A model generated the notes under the pieces. The model worked only from the letters and a program-made list of their open reading frames with translations. It was not told the DNA's origin and made no database searches. 64,000 bases of DNA from Oscillospiraceae bacterium. GTDB lineage: Bacteria; Bacillota; Clostridia; Saccharofermentanales; Fastidiosipilaceae. Of this stretch, positions 15,789 to 24,753 are shown piece after piece. Location of the stretch: positions 113,736-177,735 of the forward strand of contig JASBZA010000003.1 in assembly GCA_029983685.1 (NCBI GenBank), read 5' to 3'. The stretch's first letter is position 1. Each line of letters opens with the position of its first letter. A program made the translations under genes and the position numbers.

Positions 15789-16931
15789 TTGGTAAAGAGA
15801 CCCGAAAATCCTTTCAATCAACCTGAAGAAGACGAATTTAGCATAGAACATTTTAATTTTGATATTGCTTCCTCCTATATTACGGACGACAGTTATGATG
15901 AAGATTTTGGCGGAGATGATGCCTTACTGAGTCGAGAGAGTCGGCCGGAAGACGGTGATGAAAGGCAGATTCGTCCTCTTTGGCTACGTGATTACTTTGG
16001 CCAGACAAAGCTGAAGGAAAATTTACAGGTCTATATTGAAGCGGCCTTGCAGCGACAAGAGTCCTTGGACCATGTGCTCTTATATGGGCCTCCCGGCTTA
16101 GGTAAGACCACTTTGGCCGGTATCATCGCGAATGAGATGGGCGTAAAACTACGTCTTTCCTCGGGTCCTGCCATCGAAAAGGCCGGTGACCTGTCGGCCA
16201 TCCTGACCAACTTGGAACCGCATGATGTTTTATTTATTGATGAAATTCATCGCTTAAATCATACGGTAGAAGAGGTACTTTATTCGGCCATGGAGGATTT
16301 TGCACTGGATATTATGATCGGTAAAGGCGCTGGAGCCAGGGCCATTCGTATTGATTTGCCGCCTTTTACCCTGGTGGGAGCAACCACCAGAGCCGGACTT
16401 TTGTCCGCGCCTTTGCGTGATCGTTTCGGTGTGGTTTTCCGTTTGGAACTTTATGACGAGGAAGCCTTGGTCAAAATACTAGAGCGTGATGCGGCTATTT
16501 TGAATATTGGAGCCCAGCCCGATGCTTTGACAGAAATTGCCCGTAGATCCAGGGGGACACCTCGTATTGCAATCCGCTTGTTAAAGCGGCTCAGAGACTT
16601 TGCTCAGGTGCACGGAGAGGGTATCCTGACTTTGGACATAGCCAGACAGGGGCTGGAGGCTTTGGAAATTGACGAACAAGGCTTAAATAAGACCGACAAT
16701 GCCATTTTGGAACATATTGCAACGGTTTTTAATGGCGGTCCGGTCGGCCTGGATACGCTGGCCGCTATGATTAACGAAGACGCCAGGACTCTGGAGGATG
16801 TCTATGAACCCTATTTAATGCAAATCGGTTACTTGGCTAAAACCCCCAGAGGTCGGATTATTACCGACCTGGCCTATCAGCATTTGGGTTTACTGAATCC
16901 TAATGCTCCTAAAGAAAATGAGGATAAGTAA
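15789..16931 (+). CDS. ruvB: Holliday junction helicase RuvB
   Basis: AAA+ motor of the RuvABC resolvasome. Walker A is GPPGLGKTT near residue 100, Walker B is DEIHR near 150, followed by ATTRAGLLSAPLRDRFG (sensor 1 and arginine-finger region) and a C-terminal winged helix (EPYLMQIGYLAKTPRGRI). The start is TTG with AAGGAGGG 6 bases upstream. The acidic N-terminus is roughly 35-40 residues longer than in Bacillus-type RuvB, so the conserved RP..L..Y.GQ motif begins near residue 60. The stop overlaps queH by 1 base. Confidence 0.95.
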   Translation: MVKRPENPFNQPEEDEFSIEHFNFDIASSYITDDSYDEDFGGDDALLSRESRPEDGDERQIRPLWLRDYFGQTKLKENLQVYIEAALQRQESLDHVLLYGPPGLGKTTLAGIIANEMGVKLRLSSGPAIEKAGDLSAILTNLEPHDVLFIDEIHRLNHTVEEVLYSAMEDFALDIMIGKGAGARAIRIDLPPFTLVGATTRAGLLSAPLRDRFGVVFRLELYDEEALVKILERDAAILNIGAQPDALTEIARRSRGTPRIAIRLLKRLRDFAQVHGEGILTLDIARQGLEALEIDEQGLNKTDNAILEHIATVFNGGPVGLDTLAAMINEDARTLEDVYEPYLMQIGYLAKTPRGRIITDLAYQHLGLLNPNAPKENEDK

Positions 16932-17533
16932 TGGTGGATCAGGCAATCTTTTTACATGTATGTTGTGGTCCTTGTGCCGAGTATCCGGTGAAGGTATTAA
17001 GGGGAGAAGGCTACCGGATTCAGGGCTATTTTTATAATCCGAATATTCAACCGGCAGAAGAATATGCAAGACGGGAAGAAGGAGTCAAACTTTTTTCCGA
17101 ACGTCATGCTGTCCCCATGCTTTACGAAGGTAAGTCAGAGGAAGCCTTATGGAGGTCTTTCCCCAGTTCATTGCGGTCTAAACACTGTGAAGCCTGTTAC
17201 GGTATGAGGATGGAGCAAGTCGCCAAGCGATGTAAAGAAGAGGGTTACCCGGCCTTTACAACTAGTCTGACGGTATCTTTGTGGCAGGACCATGAAGCCA
17301 TTATCAGAGCAGGCCAAAGAGCCGCAGAGCATCATGGGGTCTTGTTTAAGTATTTTGATTTTCGATCCGGCTACAGAGAAGGCCAAAACATGGCCAGGGA
17401 AGACGGCCTATACAGGCAAAAGTATTGCGGATGTATCTACTCTTTGCGAGAAACCAAATTCACCGACAAGATTTGCGAGGAGTTAGGTATAGACCCCGCA
17501 AGCCTTCCTGAAAGGATAGACGACCTGGCCTAG
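16931..17533 (+). CDS. queH: Epoxyqueuosine reductase QueH
   Basis: Last step of queuosine tRNA modification: reduces epoxyqueuosine to queuosine. The 200-residue protein has the DUF208 hallmarks: N-terminal HVCCGPC, FYNPNIQP, a KHCEACYGMRM block, and C-terminal YCGCIYSLRE. The cysteines hold an iron-sulfur cluster and a second metal. It is unrelated to the cobalamin-dependent QueG. Its coupling to ruvB by a one-base overlap suggests co-transcription only, not a shared role. Confidence 0.9.
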   Translation: MVDQAIFLHVCCGPCAEYPVKVLRGEGYRIQGYFYNPNIQPAEEYARREEGVKLFSERHAVPMLYEGKSEEALWRSFPSSLRSKHCEACYGMRMEQVAKRCKEEGYPAFTTSLTVSLWQDHEAIIRAGQRAAEHHGVLFKYFDFRSGYREGQNMAREDGLYRQKYCGCIYSLRETKFTDKICEELGIDPASLPERIDDLA

Positions 17534-17541
17534 GTCGCGCC

Positions 17542-19380
17542 CTAGGATTCTCTTAAGTCTTCATGGCTCAAGGGCCGGGCCAGGAGTGTCTCATAATTAT
17601 CATAGAGTGTAAAACCGGGCTTGGCGCCTTTAGGCTTTCGCACGTGACTTAAAGGACAGTAGTCTACCGGAATTGAAACCAGGTTCTGGTTAAGGCGTTC
17701 GGAGCTTGATTGAGACAGGTAGGAAGCGATTTCGGCTGCTTCCAGGATAGAACTTTCCGGAACCTCTTTGCCTTCTGTTTTTAATATGACGTGGCAGCCG
17801 GGCCTGTCTTTGGCATGGAACCATAAATCGTGTTTCTGATTTTGCCTAAAAGTAAGCTGATCGTTTTGTAGATTGTTTCTGCCGGCCAAAATAATAAAGC
17901 CATCGCTTGAACGGTATTTTCTGGGCGGGACCGGACGTTCTTCGGGATTCTTCCGGCCACGATTCTTAGTGTTCTTTTCGGCTTTTCTTTTACCGGAAGT
18001 TGTCTTGGGCAACATGCGGTTAACTTCACGTTCTAAAGAATCCAGATCCTCTTCATCCTGGGCACCGTCAATTAGGGCCAAGAGGTTTTGGCTGTAAGCG
18101 ATGTCTTCTTCTAATTGCTCAAGATGCGCTTCGGCATAGTTATAGGTGTCTCTCAGACGGTCATGGTTTTTAAAGAAAAGCTGAGCATTATGAGAGACGG
18201 AATATCTGGGATTCAATTCAACTTCTATCGTTTTCTGTTCGGGATCGTAATAGTCAATTACGTCTATTTTGCCATTGTCCGGAACCCTCTTGGGCAGCTG
18301 ATAAAGCTGGCTTAAAATGAGTTCAGCCTGATAACGGTATTGGTCGTAGTCCTGACTTCTTTTTATATCGTCTTGGTAAATATGAAGTAACTTCAGCTTC
18401 TTGTCCAGGTCCTGGCGAATCTTCCTTTGGAGCTGATTTTGACGGTTAAGTAATACATCCTGTGTCCTTTGGAGCCTATGTACTTTGGCCAACGCTTCAA
18501 TTAAGCCCGGCATAGTACGATGAGGTCCCAAATAGTTTAAACAAAGCGGATGGCAGTCCGATCGGCCTTTAGAGGCTTCAGGGAAGAAGTAGGCTTGGAT
18601 TTTTCGATTATCCGAGATTTTACAATCTTTATCCACTAACTCTTCGAAGAACGATAGGGATGCGTCATAGAGAGCCTTTATATCTTCGTCATGAAGATTG
18701 TCACCACGGGTATCTTCGTCCAAACCGGCCCTGAAAATAATTTCACGAACCGTTAAAGGTGATAATCCCTGGGCTAAGCCTATGAGGCTTCCGGAGAGCT
18801 TTTTGCCGGTTAAAAAAGCTTCCAGATAGGTCTGACCTTGCTCTTTTAAATTTCGTAATACGTCAGAGGGCGAAGGCTTTTCCAGGAGCGCCATGGGCTG
18901 ATAAGGATGCGCCGGAAGTATTTCTCTTGTTTTGGACTTGCTTTGGTCGACATGAACCAGGCAATCCATAATGACTTGGTTCTCGTTTAATAAAATTAGA
19001 TTACTCTGGCGTCCGACCAACTCCATCACCAGGGTTCGTTCAACCAGGTCTGAGAAAGCATCTCTTACTTGAAATTTAAAATAAAGGGTTCGGTCAAAGG
19101 GTGCAGCTTTTATATCGATAAGGCGAGCCCTCTGTAAATGTTTTCTTAAGAACATGCAAAAGTTTGGGGCGATGACGGGATTTATATTTTTTTCCTCGGT
19201 GAGGTTTACGTAAGGACCGGAGGGATTGGCCGATAAGAGAAGCTTGGGAGATCCCGGTGCTCTGAAAGTTAATAATAGATCATGCTTATAGGGTTGCTGG
19301 ATTTTATCCAGGTTCGAGCCGACTAGCCTGTCTTTAAGTTCAGGTATTAAAAAGTGTAAGCTGATACCATCCATGGCCAT
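17542..19380 (-). CDS. rqcH: RqcH/NFACT family ribosome quality control protein
   Basis: Binds stalled 50S-peptidyl-tRNA complexes and recruits tRNA-Ala to add C-terminal alanine tails. The NFACT-N domain begins MAMDGISLHFLIPELK and contains an RQSNLILL block; a helix-hairpin-helix and coiled-coil middle follow. The C-terminal NFACT-R domain has DLWFHAKDRPGCHVIL near residue 520. The frame stays open upstream to 19497, but the family start (M.xDG) fits ATG at 19380, with AGGGGG about 9 bases upstream. The alternative ATG at 19419 also has an AGAGG. It lies divergent from a small membrane protein gene. Confidence 0.9.
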   Translation of the reverse strand: MAMDGISLHFLIPELKDRLVGSNLDKIQQPYKHDLLLTFRAPGSPKLLLSANPSGPYVNLTEEKNINPVIAPNFCMFLRKHLQRARLIDIKAAPFDRTLYFKFQVRDAFSDLVERTLVMELVGRQSNLILLNENQVIMDCLVHVDQSKSKTREILPAHPYQPMALLEKPSPSDVLRNLKEQGQTYLEAFLTGKKLSGSLIGLAQGLSPLTVREIIFRAGLDEDTRGDNLHDEDIKALYDASLSFFEELVDKDCKISDNRKIQAYFFPEASKGRSDCHPLCLNYLGPHRTMPGLIEALAKVHRLQRTQDVLLNRQNQLQRKIRQDLDKKLKLLHIYQDDIKRSQDYDQYRYQAELILSQLYQLPKRVPDNGKIDVIDYYDPEQKTIEVELNPRYSVSHNAQLFFKNHDRLRDTYNYAEAHLEQLEEDIAYSQNLLALIDGAQDEEDLDSLEREVNRMLPKTTSGKRKAEKNTKNRGRKNPEERPVPPRKYRSSDGFIILAGRNNLQNDQLTFRQNQKHDLWFHAKDRPGCHVILKTEGKEVPESSILEAAEIASYLSQSSSERLNQNLVSIPVDYCPLSHVRKPKGAKPGFTLYDNYETLLARPLSHEDLRES

Positions 19381-19468
19381 ATGAAAAATCCCCCTAACGC
19401 CTTTAACTTGGCTGTTCATTTTAGCCTCTTTAATGGTATCCTGTAAAGAAAAGAGGATAGGTGTAAGC

Positions 19469-19774
19469 ATGGCAACCAGAAGGACAACAACGACCAATCG
19501 GTCTAGCTCAAAGAACCAGAGAAAGACAAAACCCAGAGTGACGGATGGTCATAAGACGTCATCCGGTAAGGCCATGTTTCGTATGTTTATGGGCTCAAGA
19601 GGCGGCAAGTTTCTAGTATTTTCACTCATTACGGTTCTTATCATCTTGCTTAATATTCTCTTTAGTCGCAATCGCCTGGATGTCTTCCTGATTATTTTGG
19701 GCGTGGAATTACTAGTGGCCTTTGCCGTTATTCTTTTAAGGCTTATTGCACAGCAGGCAGACCTGGACCGATAA
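19469..19774 (+). CDS. Small membrane protein of unknown function
   Basis: About 101 residues. The first 45 are basic and rich in Thr, Ser, Arg and Lys (ATRRTTTTNRSSSKNQRK). Two membrane helices follow (about 47-65 and 70-92), with a short NRLD turn between, and a charged C-terminus. I do not recognise the family. The start at ATG 19469 has AAGAGGA upstream; an earlier in-frame ATG at 19433 lacks one. It is divergent from rqcH. A membrane hairpin with a basic cytoplasmic tail is all the sequence supports. Confidence 0.65.
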   Translation: MATRRTTTTNRSSSKNQRKTKPRVTDGHKTSSGKAMFRMFMGSRGGKFLVFSLITVLIILLNILFSRNRLDVFLIILGVELLVAFAVILLRLIAQQADLDR

Positions 19775-19792
19775 CAAGTTAACTGCTATAAT
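19764..19792 (+). promoter_or_regulatory. Promoter upstream of the 93-residue conserved protein
   Basis: TGGACC (19764-19769), a 17-base spacer, and TATAAT (19787-19792) with TG one base upstream give an extended, consensus -10. The start codon is 37 bases downstream. Confidence 0.6.
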
Positions 19793-19828
19793 CCGGGTAA
19801 ATACCTAACCTATATCAAGGAGGAACGT

Positions 19829-20110
19829 ATGGACAATTTAATGAATGAAAACTTTTCTTCCAGAGCATTCGAAATGAACCAAGTTGATGTTAAGAAATTC
19901 ATGAAAGCTTTGGATATGTGTAAGGGTAATGTCTACCTGGTAACTGATGAGGGTGACCGTTTTAACCTGAAGAGTAAACTCAGCCAGATTACCGGTTTGG
20001 TGAAGCTGATTGAAGGCGGTAACTTAGTCCAGGCCAGAATTTACTGCGAGAATCCCGAAGATGAATCCTTGCTGTTCCGTCTTAACTTATTCGGATCAGA
20101 TGAAGAGTAA
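19829..20110 (+). CDS. Small conserved protein of unknown function
   Basis: A 93-residue soluble protein with core CKGNVYLVTDEGDRFNLKSKLSQ. This resembles short Clostridia proteins, some of which carry misleading names in databases; that link is from memory only. Mixed beta and alpha composition is suggested. CAAGGAGG lies upstream of the ATG, and it has its own extended -10 promoter and a terminator downstream. It therefore looks like a well-expressed single-gene unit. No catalytic motif is visible. Confidence 0.75.
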   Translation: MDNLMNENFSSRAFEMNQVDVKKFMKALDMCKGNVYLVTDEGDRFNLKSKLSQITGLVKLIEGGNLVQARIYCENPEDESLLFRLNLFGSDEE

Positions 20111-20145
20111 TCAGGAATTCATTAGATTTATTCATTTTTTACGGT

Positions 20146-20180
20146 AGGACCGGACAGGCGTTAGCTTGGCCGGTTTTTTA
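20146..20180 (+). terminator. Rho-independent terminator after the 93-residue gene
   Basis: ACCGG (20149-20153) pairs with CCGGT (20170-20174), followed by a run of T to 20179. Flanking sequence can form competing hairpins (CGGACAG with CTGTCCG; AGGCGTTAGCTT with AAGCTATGCGCCT). Confidence 0.6.
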
Positions 20181-20275
20181 CTGTCCGAAGCTATGCGCCT
20201 AATCACACAAAGCACGATTCGGGGGCGGCGTTAACAAATTTGTGAAACTTAGGTGACAGGAGTGTCCCTTTTTCC

Positions 20276-20284
20276 TGATATAAT
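20276..20284 (+). promoter_or_regulatory. Extended -10 promoter of the activase-like gene
   Basis: TG-N-TATAAT at 20276-20284 is a perfect extended -10. A GTGACA at 20253 is spaced too far (20 bases) for a good -35. GACAGGAGTGTC overlaps this area as a short inverted repeat. Confidence 0.5.
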
Positions 20285-20352
20285 GCGACACTAGTTAAGT
20301 TTATAGTTTGGAATTTTAATCCGATTTTAGAAATATAATTGTGAGGTGTAAA

Positions 20353-23300
20353 TTGGCCCCGAAATTGATTGAAAAAAATAAGGTCATTAAGTTGGCACCG
20401 GATTCCTACCACATGGGTTTAGATATTGGATCTACCACAATTAAGGTAGTCTTGTTTCACGGTGAAGAGATTGTTTATGAGACATATAAGCGACATAGTT
20501 CGGACATTAAGGGAACCCTGCTTTCTATAATCGATGATTTGGAAGGAAAATTCCCCGATTTAGAGATGCAGATTTCCATAACCGGTTCGGGCGGTGTTCT
20601 GGTTGCCCAGTGGTTGGGCGTTCCCTTTGTTCAGGAAGTTATTGCCCAGACTTTTGCCATTCAGAAATACCATCCGGATGCGGATGTCATTATTGAGCTG
20701 GGCGGAGAAGACGCTAAGCTGACTTTCCTTAAGCCCAGTCCGGAGCAACGTATGAACGGTACTTGTGCGGGCGGTACAGGTTCTTTTATCGATCAGATGG
20801 CCCAGCTTTTGCAGACCGATGCCGAAGGTCTGAACACACTGGCCAAGTCTTATTCGGAGCTTTATCCTATTGCTTCTCGCTGCGGTGTTTTTGCCAAGTC
20901 GGATATTCAGCCCTTGCTTAATGACGGTGTGTCTAAGGAAGACTTGGCGGCTTCCGTCCTGCAGGCTGTAGTCATTCAGACCATAGCGGGCCTTTCACAA
21001 GGCCGTAAGATAAAGGGGAATGTCATTTTCTTAGGCGGTCCTTTGTTCTTCCTTTCAGAGTTAAGGAAGTCTTTCGAAAGAACTCTGGAAGGTCAGGTAG
21101 ATTCCTTTACCTTACCCGACAAGGCCCAGCTCTTTGTCGCCATAGGTGCGGCCCTCTTGTCGGATAATTCCAGAAAAACTTCTTTGGCCGAAATTAAAGA
21201 CGCCTTTAATCGGGCCGAGAATTTGGGTGAAGATATCAGCCATATCACGCCTTTATTCAAGGACCAAGCCGATTACGATGCTTTCGTTGAACGCCATAGT
21301 AAAGCCTCTATCCCCGAGCTGGATTTAAGCGAGGCCCAAGGCCCCTTATTTTTCGGTTTAGATGCCGGCTCTACCACAACTAAGGCTGTTCTTCTGGACC
21401 AAGATCAAAATATCGTATTCTCCTATTATGACAGTAATAAGGGGTCTCCGGTGAAATCTTCGTTGAAGATTATGCAGGAGATTTACAATAAGCTCCCCGA
21501 AGACGCCTATATTGCCAGATCCTGTGCCACAGGCTACGGTGAGTCCTTGCTTAAGACCGCCCTCAGTCTGGAAGATGGTGAGATTGAAACCATGGCCCAT
21601 TACAAGGCGGCCGAACATTTCCTGCCCGGTGTAGACTTTATCGTCGATATTGGAGGCCAGGACATGAAGTGCATGCGCGTCCATGACGGCATTATCGATA
21701 ATATTATGTTGAACGAAGCCTGTTCATCGGGCTGCGGGTCTTTTATACAGACCTTTGCGCACGGACTGAACATGGACGTGCCGACCTTTGCCAAAATGGC
21801 TATCACGGCGAAAAATCCGGTAGACCTGGGGACCAGGTGTACGGTCTTTATGAATTCCAGAGTCAAACAGGCCCAAAAAGAAGGGGCTACCGTAGGGGAT
21901 ATTTCTGCGGGATTGTCCTATTCCGTCGTTCGTAACGCCCTTTATAAAGTTATTAAAATCAGAGACCCCGAGCAAATGGGCGAGAAGATTGTTGTCCAAG
22001 GCGGTACCTTTCTCAACGATTCTATCTTGCGTTGCTTTGAGAAGATTACGGGGCGCGAAGTCATCAGGCCTAATATAGCCGGCTTGATGGGGGCTTTCGG
22101 ATGTGCCCTTTTGGCCCAGAATAACTGGGACGGTGTTTCCAAGTCTTCTATAATTCAGGAAGAGGAACTGGACAGCTTCACGATGGACCAGGAAACGACC
22201 AATTGTAAGTTCTGCCCCAACCACTGTAAGCTGACCATCAACACCTTCCAAAACGGTGAACGTCATGTTTCCGGTAACCGTTGCGAGAGAGGGGCCGGCA
22301 TCAGCAAGTCACGTGAGTCTCTGCCTAACATGTATGACTGGAAGTATAAGCGTACGTTCAACTACTATAAGCCTCTGCCTTCCCATGAGTCCAAGAGAGG
22401 CGTTATCGGTATTCCCCGGGCGCTTAACATTTATGAGAATTATCCCTTGTGGTACAGCATTTTTACACACTTGGGTTTCAGAGTTCAGCTTTCGGGCCGT
22501 ACCAGTCATAAGACCTACGATAAGGGTATCGATTCCATTCCTTCAGAGAGTGTATGTTATCCGGCCAAATTAAGTCACGGCCATATCATGGATTTGATAG
22601 AAAAGGGCGTGAACGTGATTTTCTATCCGGACGTGGCTTATGAGCAAAGAGAAAACGAAAACTCAAATAACCACTTTAACTGCCCCATCGTAACGTCCTA
22701 TCCCGAGGTTATTAAGAACAATGTTGATGCCATTATTGAAGGGCAGGTGACTTATATAAATCCCTTCGTCAGCCTCAACAATCCCAAGTACTTGGCAAAG
22801 ATGCTCCTTGATGCTTTAAAAGAAGCCGGCTTTGAAGATATTACGGCCAATGAGATGGACCAGGCTGTGGAAGCGGCTTTTGAAGAATACGCCAGATACA
22901 AGGAAGACATACTGCAAGAAGGCGAAAGAGTCCTACAATGGATTGAGGATAATGACAAGAAGGCCATTGTTTTGGCCGGCAGACCCTATCATATCGATCC
23001 GGAAATCAACCACGGCATTCCGGAGTTAATTAACTCTTTGGGCATGGCTGTTATATCGGAAGAGGCCATCGCCAGACCGGGCTTCTTACAGCGGCCCATT
23101 CGTGTTGTAGACCAATGGATGTACCATACCAGGCTCTACGAAGCGGCGGCACAAGTAGGGGAGAACCCCAGACTGGAATTGGTCCAGCTCTTTTCCTTCG
23201 GTTGCGGTGTCGATGCTGTTACAACCGACCAGGTGCAAGAAATTCTGGAGGCCAAGGATAAGATTTATACCTGCCTTAAGATTGACGAAGTCTCCAACTT

Positions 23301-24753
23301 AGGTGCGGCCCGTATAAGATTAAGATCCTTGAAGGTTGCCATGGATGAGAGAGAACGCCAGGCTAAGCGTCGTCAGGAGCTCCACCAAGCTAAGGATGCG
23401 GCAGAAAAGGAAGTCGCTTCCTATGTCCAGGACCGTGTCGTCTTTACGAAAGAGATGCGAAAAGACTACACCATCTTGGCACCGCAGATGGCCCCGCCGG
23501 CATTCGAAATGATTGAGACTGTCCTGAACCGCTATGACTATAATGTCAAGGTCTTAGAGAAGGCTACGGCCAAAGACGTCGAAGTCGGTCTTAAATACGT
23601 CAATAACGACGCCTGCTATCCCACCATTTTGGTGGTAGGCCAACTCATGAACGCCTTACTAAGCGGCGAATACGATGTTAATAAGACCGCTGTCTTTATT
23701 ACCCAGACCGGTGGCGGTTGCCGAGCAACCAACTATGTTGCCTTTATCAGGAAGGCGCTTAAAGATGCCAATCTCAGTCAAGTACCGGTCATTGCCATCT
23801 CGGCTACGGGCATTGAAGAAAATCCCGGTATGACCTTCAGTATTCCCATGCTCCACCATGCTATGCAGGCCATAGTCTTGGGAGACCTTCTAACGACGGT
23901 TCTTCTGAGAGTCAGACCTTATGAAATGGTGGAAGGTGCCGCTAATAAGGTCTATAGAGACTGGATGGATCGGTCCAAAGCCTACCTGTCCGGCGAAGAC
24001 AAGACCTACGGCTTTAACCAGTTGGTTGACCATATCGTAAGGACTTTCGATGAATTCCCCATGAAAGATATTCCCCGAAAGCCCAGAGTAGGTGTGGTTG
24101 GAGAGATTTTGGTTAAGTTCCAGCCGGATGCCAATAACAATGTGGTGGGCGTCATTGAAGACGAAGGCTGTGAGGCTGTTTTGCCCGGGCTCTTGGACTT
24201 CTTCTTATATTGTTCTTATAACCCAGGCTTCAAGGCCAGGACCTTCGGTATGAGTAAGACAGCGGCCTTGGGCGGTAGAGCAGCCATTAATATCATGGAA
24301 ATGTATAGGAGACGCATCACCAAACGCCTGGAAGAGTCGGAAAAATTCCCGGTACCCGTTCCCATTGACCAGTTAGCCGAATATGCCTCGACCATCTTAA
24401 GTGTTGGGAACGCCACGGGCGAAGGCTGGTTCTTGACGGCTGAGATGATTGAGCTAATCAGTTCCGGGACACCTAATATTATTATGTGTCAGCCCTTTGC
24501 CTGCCTACCCAATCACGTAACCGGTAAAGGCATGGTCAAGGCCATACGTGAGAAGTTCCCCCAGGCCAACATTACCCCTATCGATTACGACCCCGGGGCC
24601 AGTGAAGTCAATCAGCTCAATCGTATTAAGCTGATGATTTCCACTGCTAAGTTAAATGAGCCTTTAGGCTTGGATAATTTAAAAAGTGATGAGGACAAGT
24701 TGCGCAGCCAAGAAGCCTCAGCAGTATTGGAGCATGAAAGGAAGCTAAGTTAA
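20353..24753 (+). CDS. Giant 2-hydroxyacyl-CoA dehydratase activase-type protein (BadF/BcrA-like ATPase fusion)
   Basis: About 1466 residues. Two tandem ASKHA ATPase domains of the BadF/BadG/BcrA/HgdC type are visible: MGLDIGSTTIKVVLF near residue 20 and FFGLDAGSTTTKAVLL near 335. Iron-sulfur-type Cys motifs lie in NGTCAGGTGSF and NEACSSGCGSFI. CKFCPNHCKL (about 620) then opens a DUF2229/HgdB-like region running to the end. These proteins use ATP to drive low-potential electron transfer in anaerobes. The substrate of this fused form is unknown. TTG 20353 follows GAGGTG; the GTG at 20341 is an alternative. It overlaps the next gene by one base. Confidence 0.88.
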   Translation: MAPKLIEKNKVIKLAPDSYHMGLDIGSTTIKVVLFHGEEIVYETYKRHSSDIKGTLLSIIDDLEGKFPDLEMQISITGSGGVLVAQWLGVPFVQEVIAQTFAIQKYHPDADVIIELGGEDAKLTFLKPSPEQRMNGTCAGGTGSFIDQMAQLLQTDAEGLNTLAKSYSELYPIASRCGVFAKSDIQPLLNDGVSKEDLAASVLQAVVIQTIAGLSQGRKIKGNVIFLGGPLFFLSELRKSFERTLEGQVDSFTLPDKAQLFVAIGAALLSDNSRKTSLAEIKDAFNRAENLGEDISHITPLFKDQADYDAFVERHSKASIPELDLSEAQGPLFFGLDAGSTTTKAVLLDQDQNIVFSYYDSNKGSPVKSSLKIMQEIYNKLPEDAYIARSCATGYGESLLKTALSLEDGEIETMAHYKAAEHFLPGVDFIVDIGGQDMKCMRVHDGIIDNIMLNEACSSGCGSFIQTFAHGLNMDVPTFAKMAITAKNPVDLGTRCTVFMNSRVKQAQKEGATVGDISAGLSYSVVRNALYKVIKIRDPEQMGEKIVVQGGTFLNDSILRCFEKITGREVIRPNIAGLMGAFGCALLAQNNWDGVSKSSIIQEEELDSFTMDQETTNCKFCPNHCKLTINTFQNGERHVSGNRCERGAGISKSRESLPNMYDWKYKRTFNYYKPLPSHESKRGVIGIPRALNIYENYPLWYSIFTHLGFRVQLSGRTSHKTYDKGIDSIPSESVCYPAKLSHGHIMDLIEKGVNVIFYPDVAYEQRENENSNNHFNCPIVTSYPEVIKNNVDAIIEGQVTYINPFVSLNNPKYLAKMLLDALKEAGFEDITANEMDQAVEAAFEEYARYKEDILQEGERVLQWIEDNDKKAIVLAGRPYHIDPEINHGIPELINSLGMAVISEEAIARPGFLQRPIRVVDQWMYHTRLYEAAAQVGENPRLELVQLFSFGCGVDAVTTDQVQEILEAKDKIYTCLKIDEVSNLGAARIRLRSLKVAMDERERQAKRRQELHQAKDAAEKEVASYVQDRVVFTKEMRKDYTILAPQMAPPAFEMIETVLNRYDYNVKVLEKATAKDVEVGLKYVNNDACYPTILVVGQLMNALLSGEYDVNKTAVFITQTGGGCRATNYVAFIRKALKDANLSQVPVIAISATGIEENPGMTFSIPMLHHAMQAIVLGDLLTTVLLRVRPYEMVEGAANKVYRDWMDRSKAYLSGEDKTYGFNQLVDHIVRTFDEFPMKDIPRKPRVGVVGEILVKFQPDANNNVVGVIEDEGCEAVLPGLLDFFLYCSYNPGFKARTFGMSKTAALGGRAAINIMEMYRRRITKRLEESEKFPVPVPIDQLAEYASTILSVGNATGEGWFLTAEMIELISSGTPNIIMCQPFACLPNHVTGKGMVKAIREKFPQANITPIDYDPGASEVNQLNRIKLMISTAKLNEPLGLDNLKSDEDKLRSQEASAVLEHERKLS

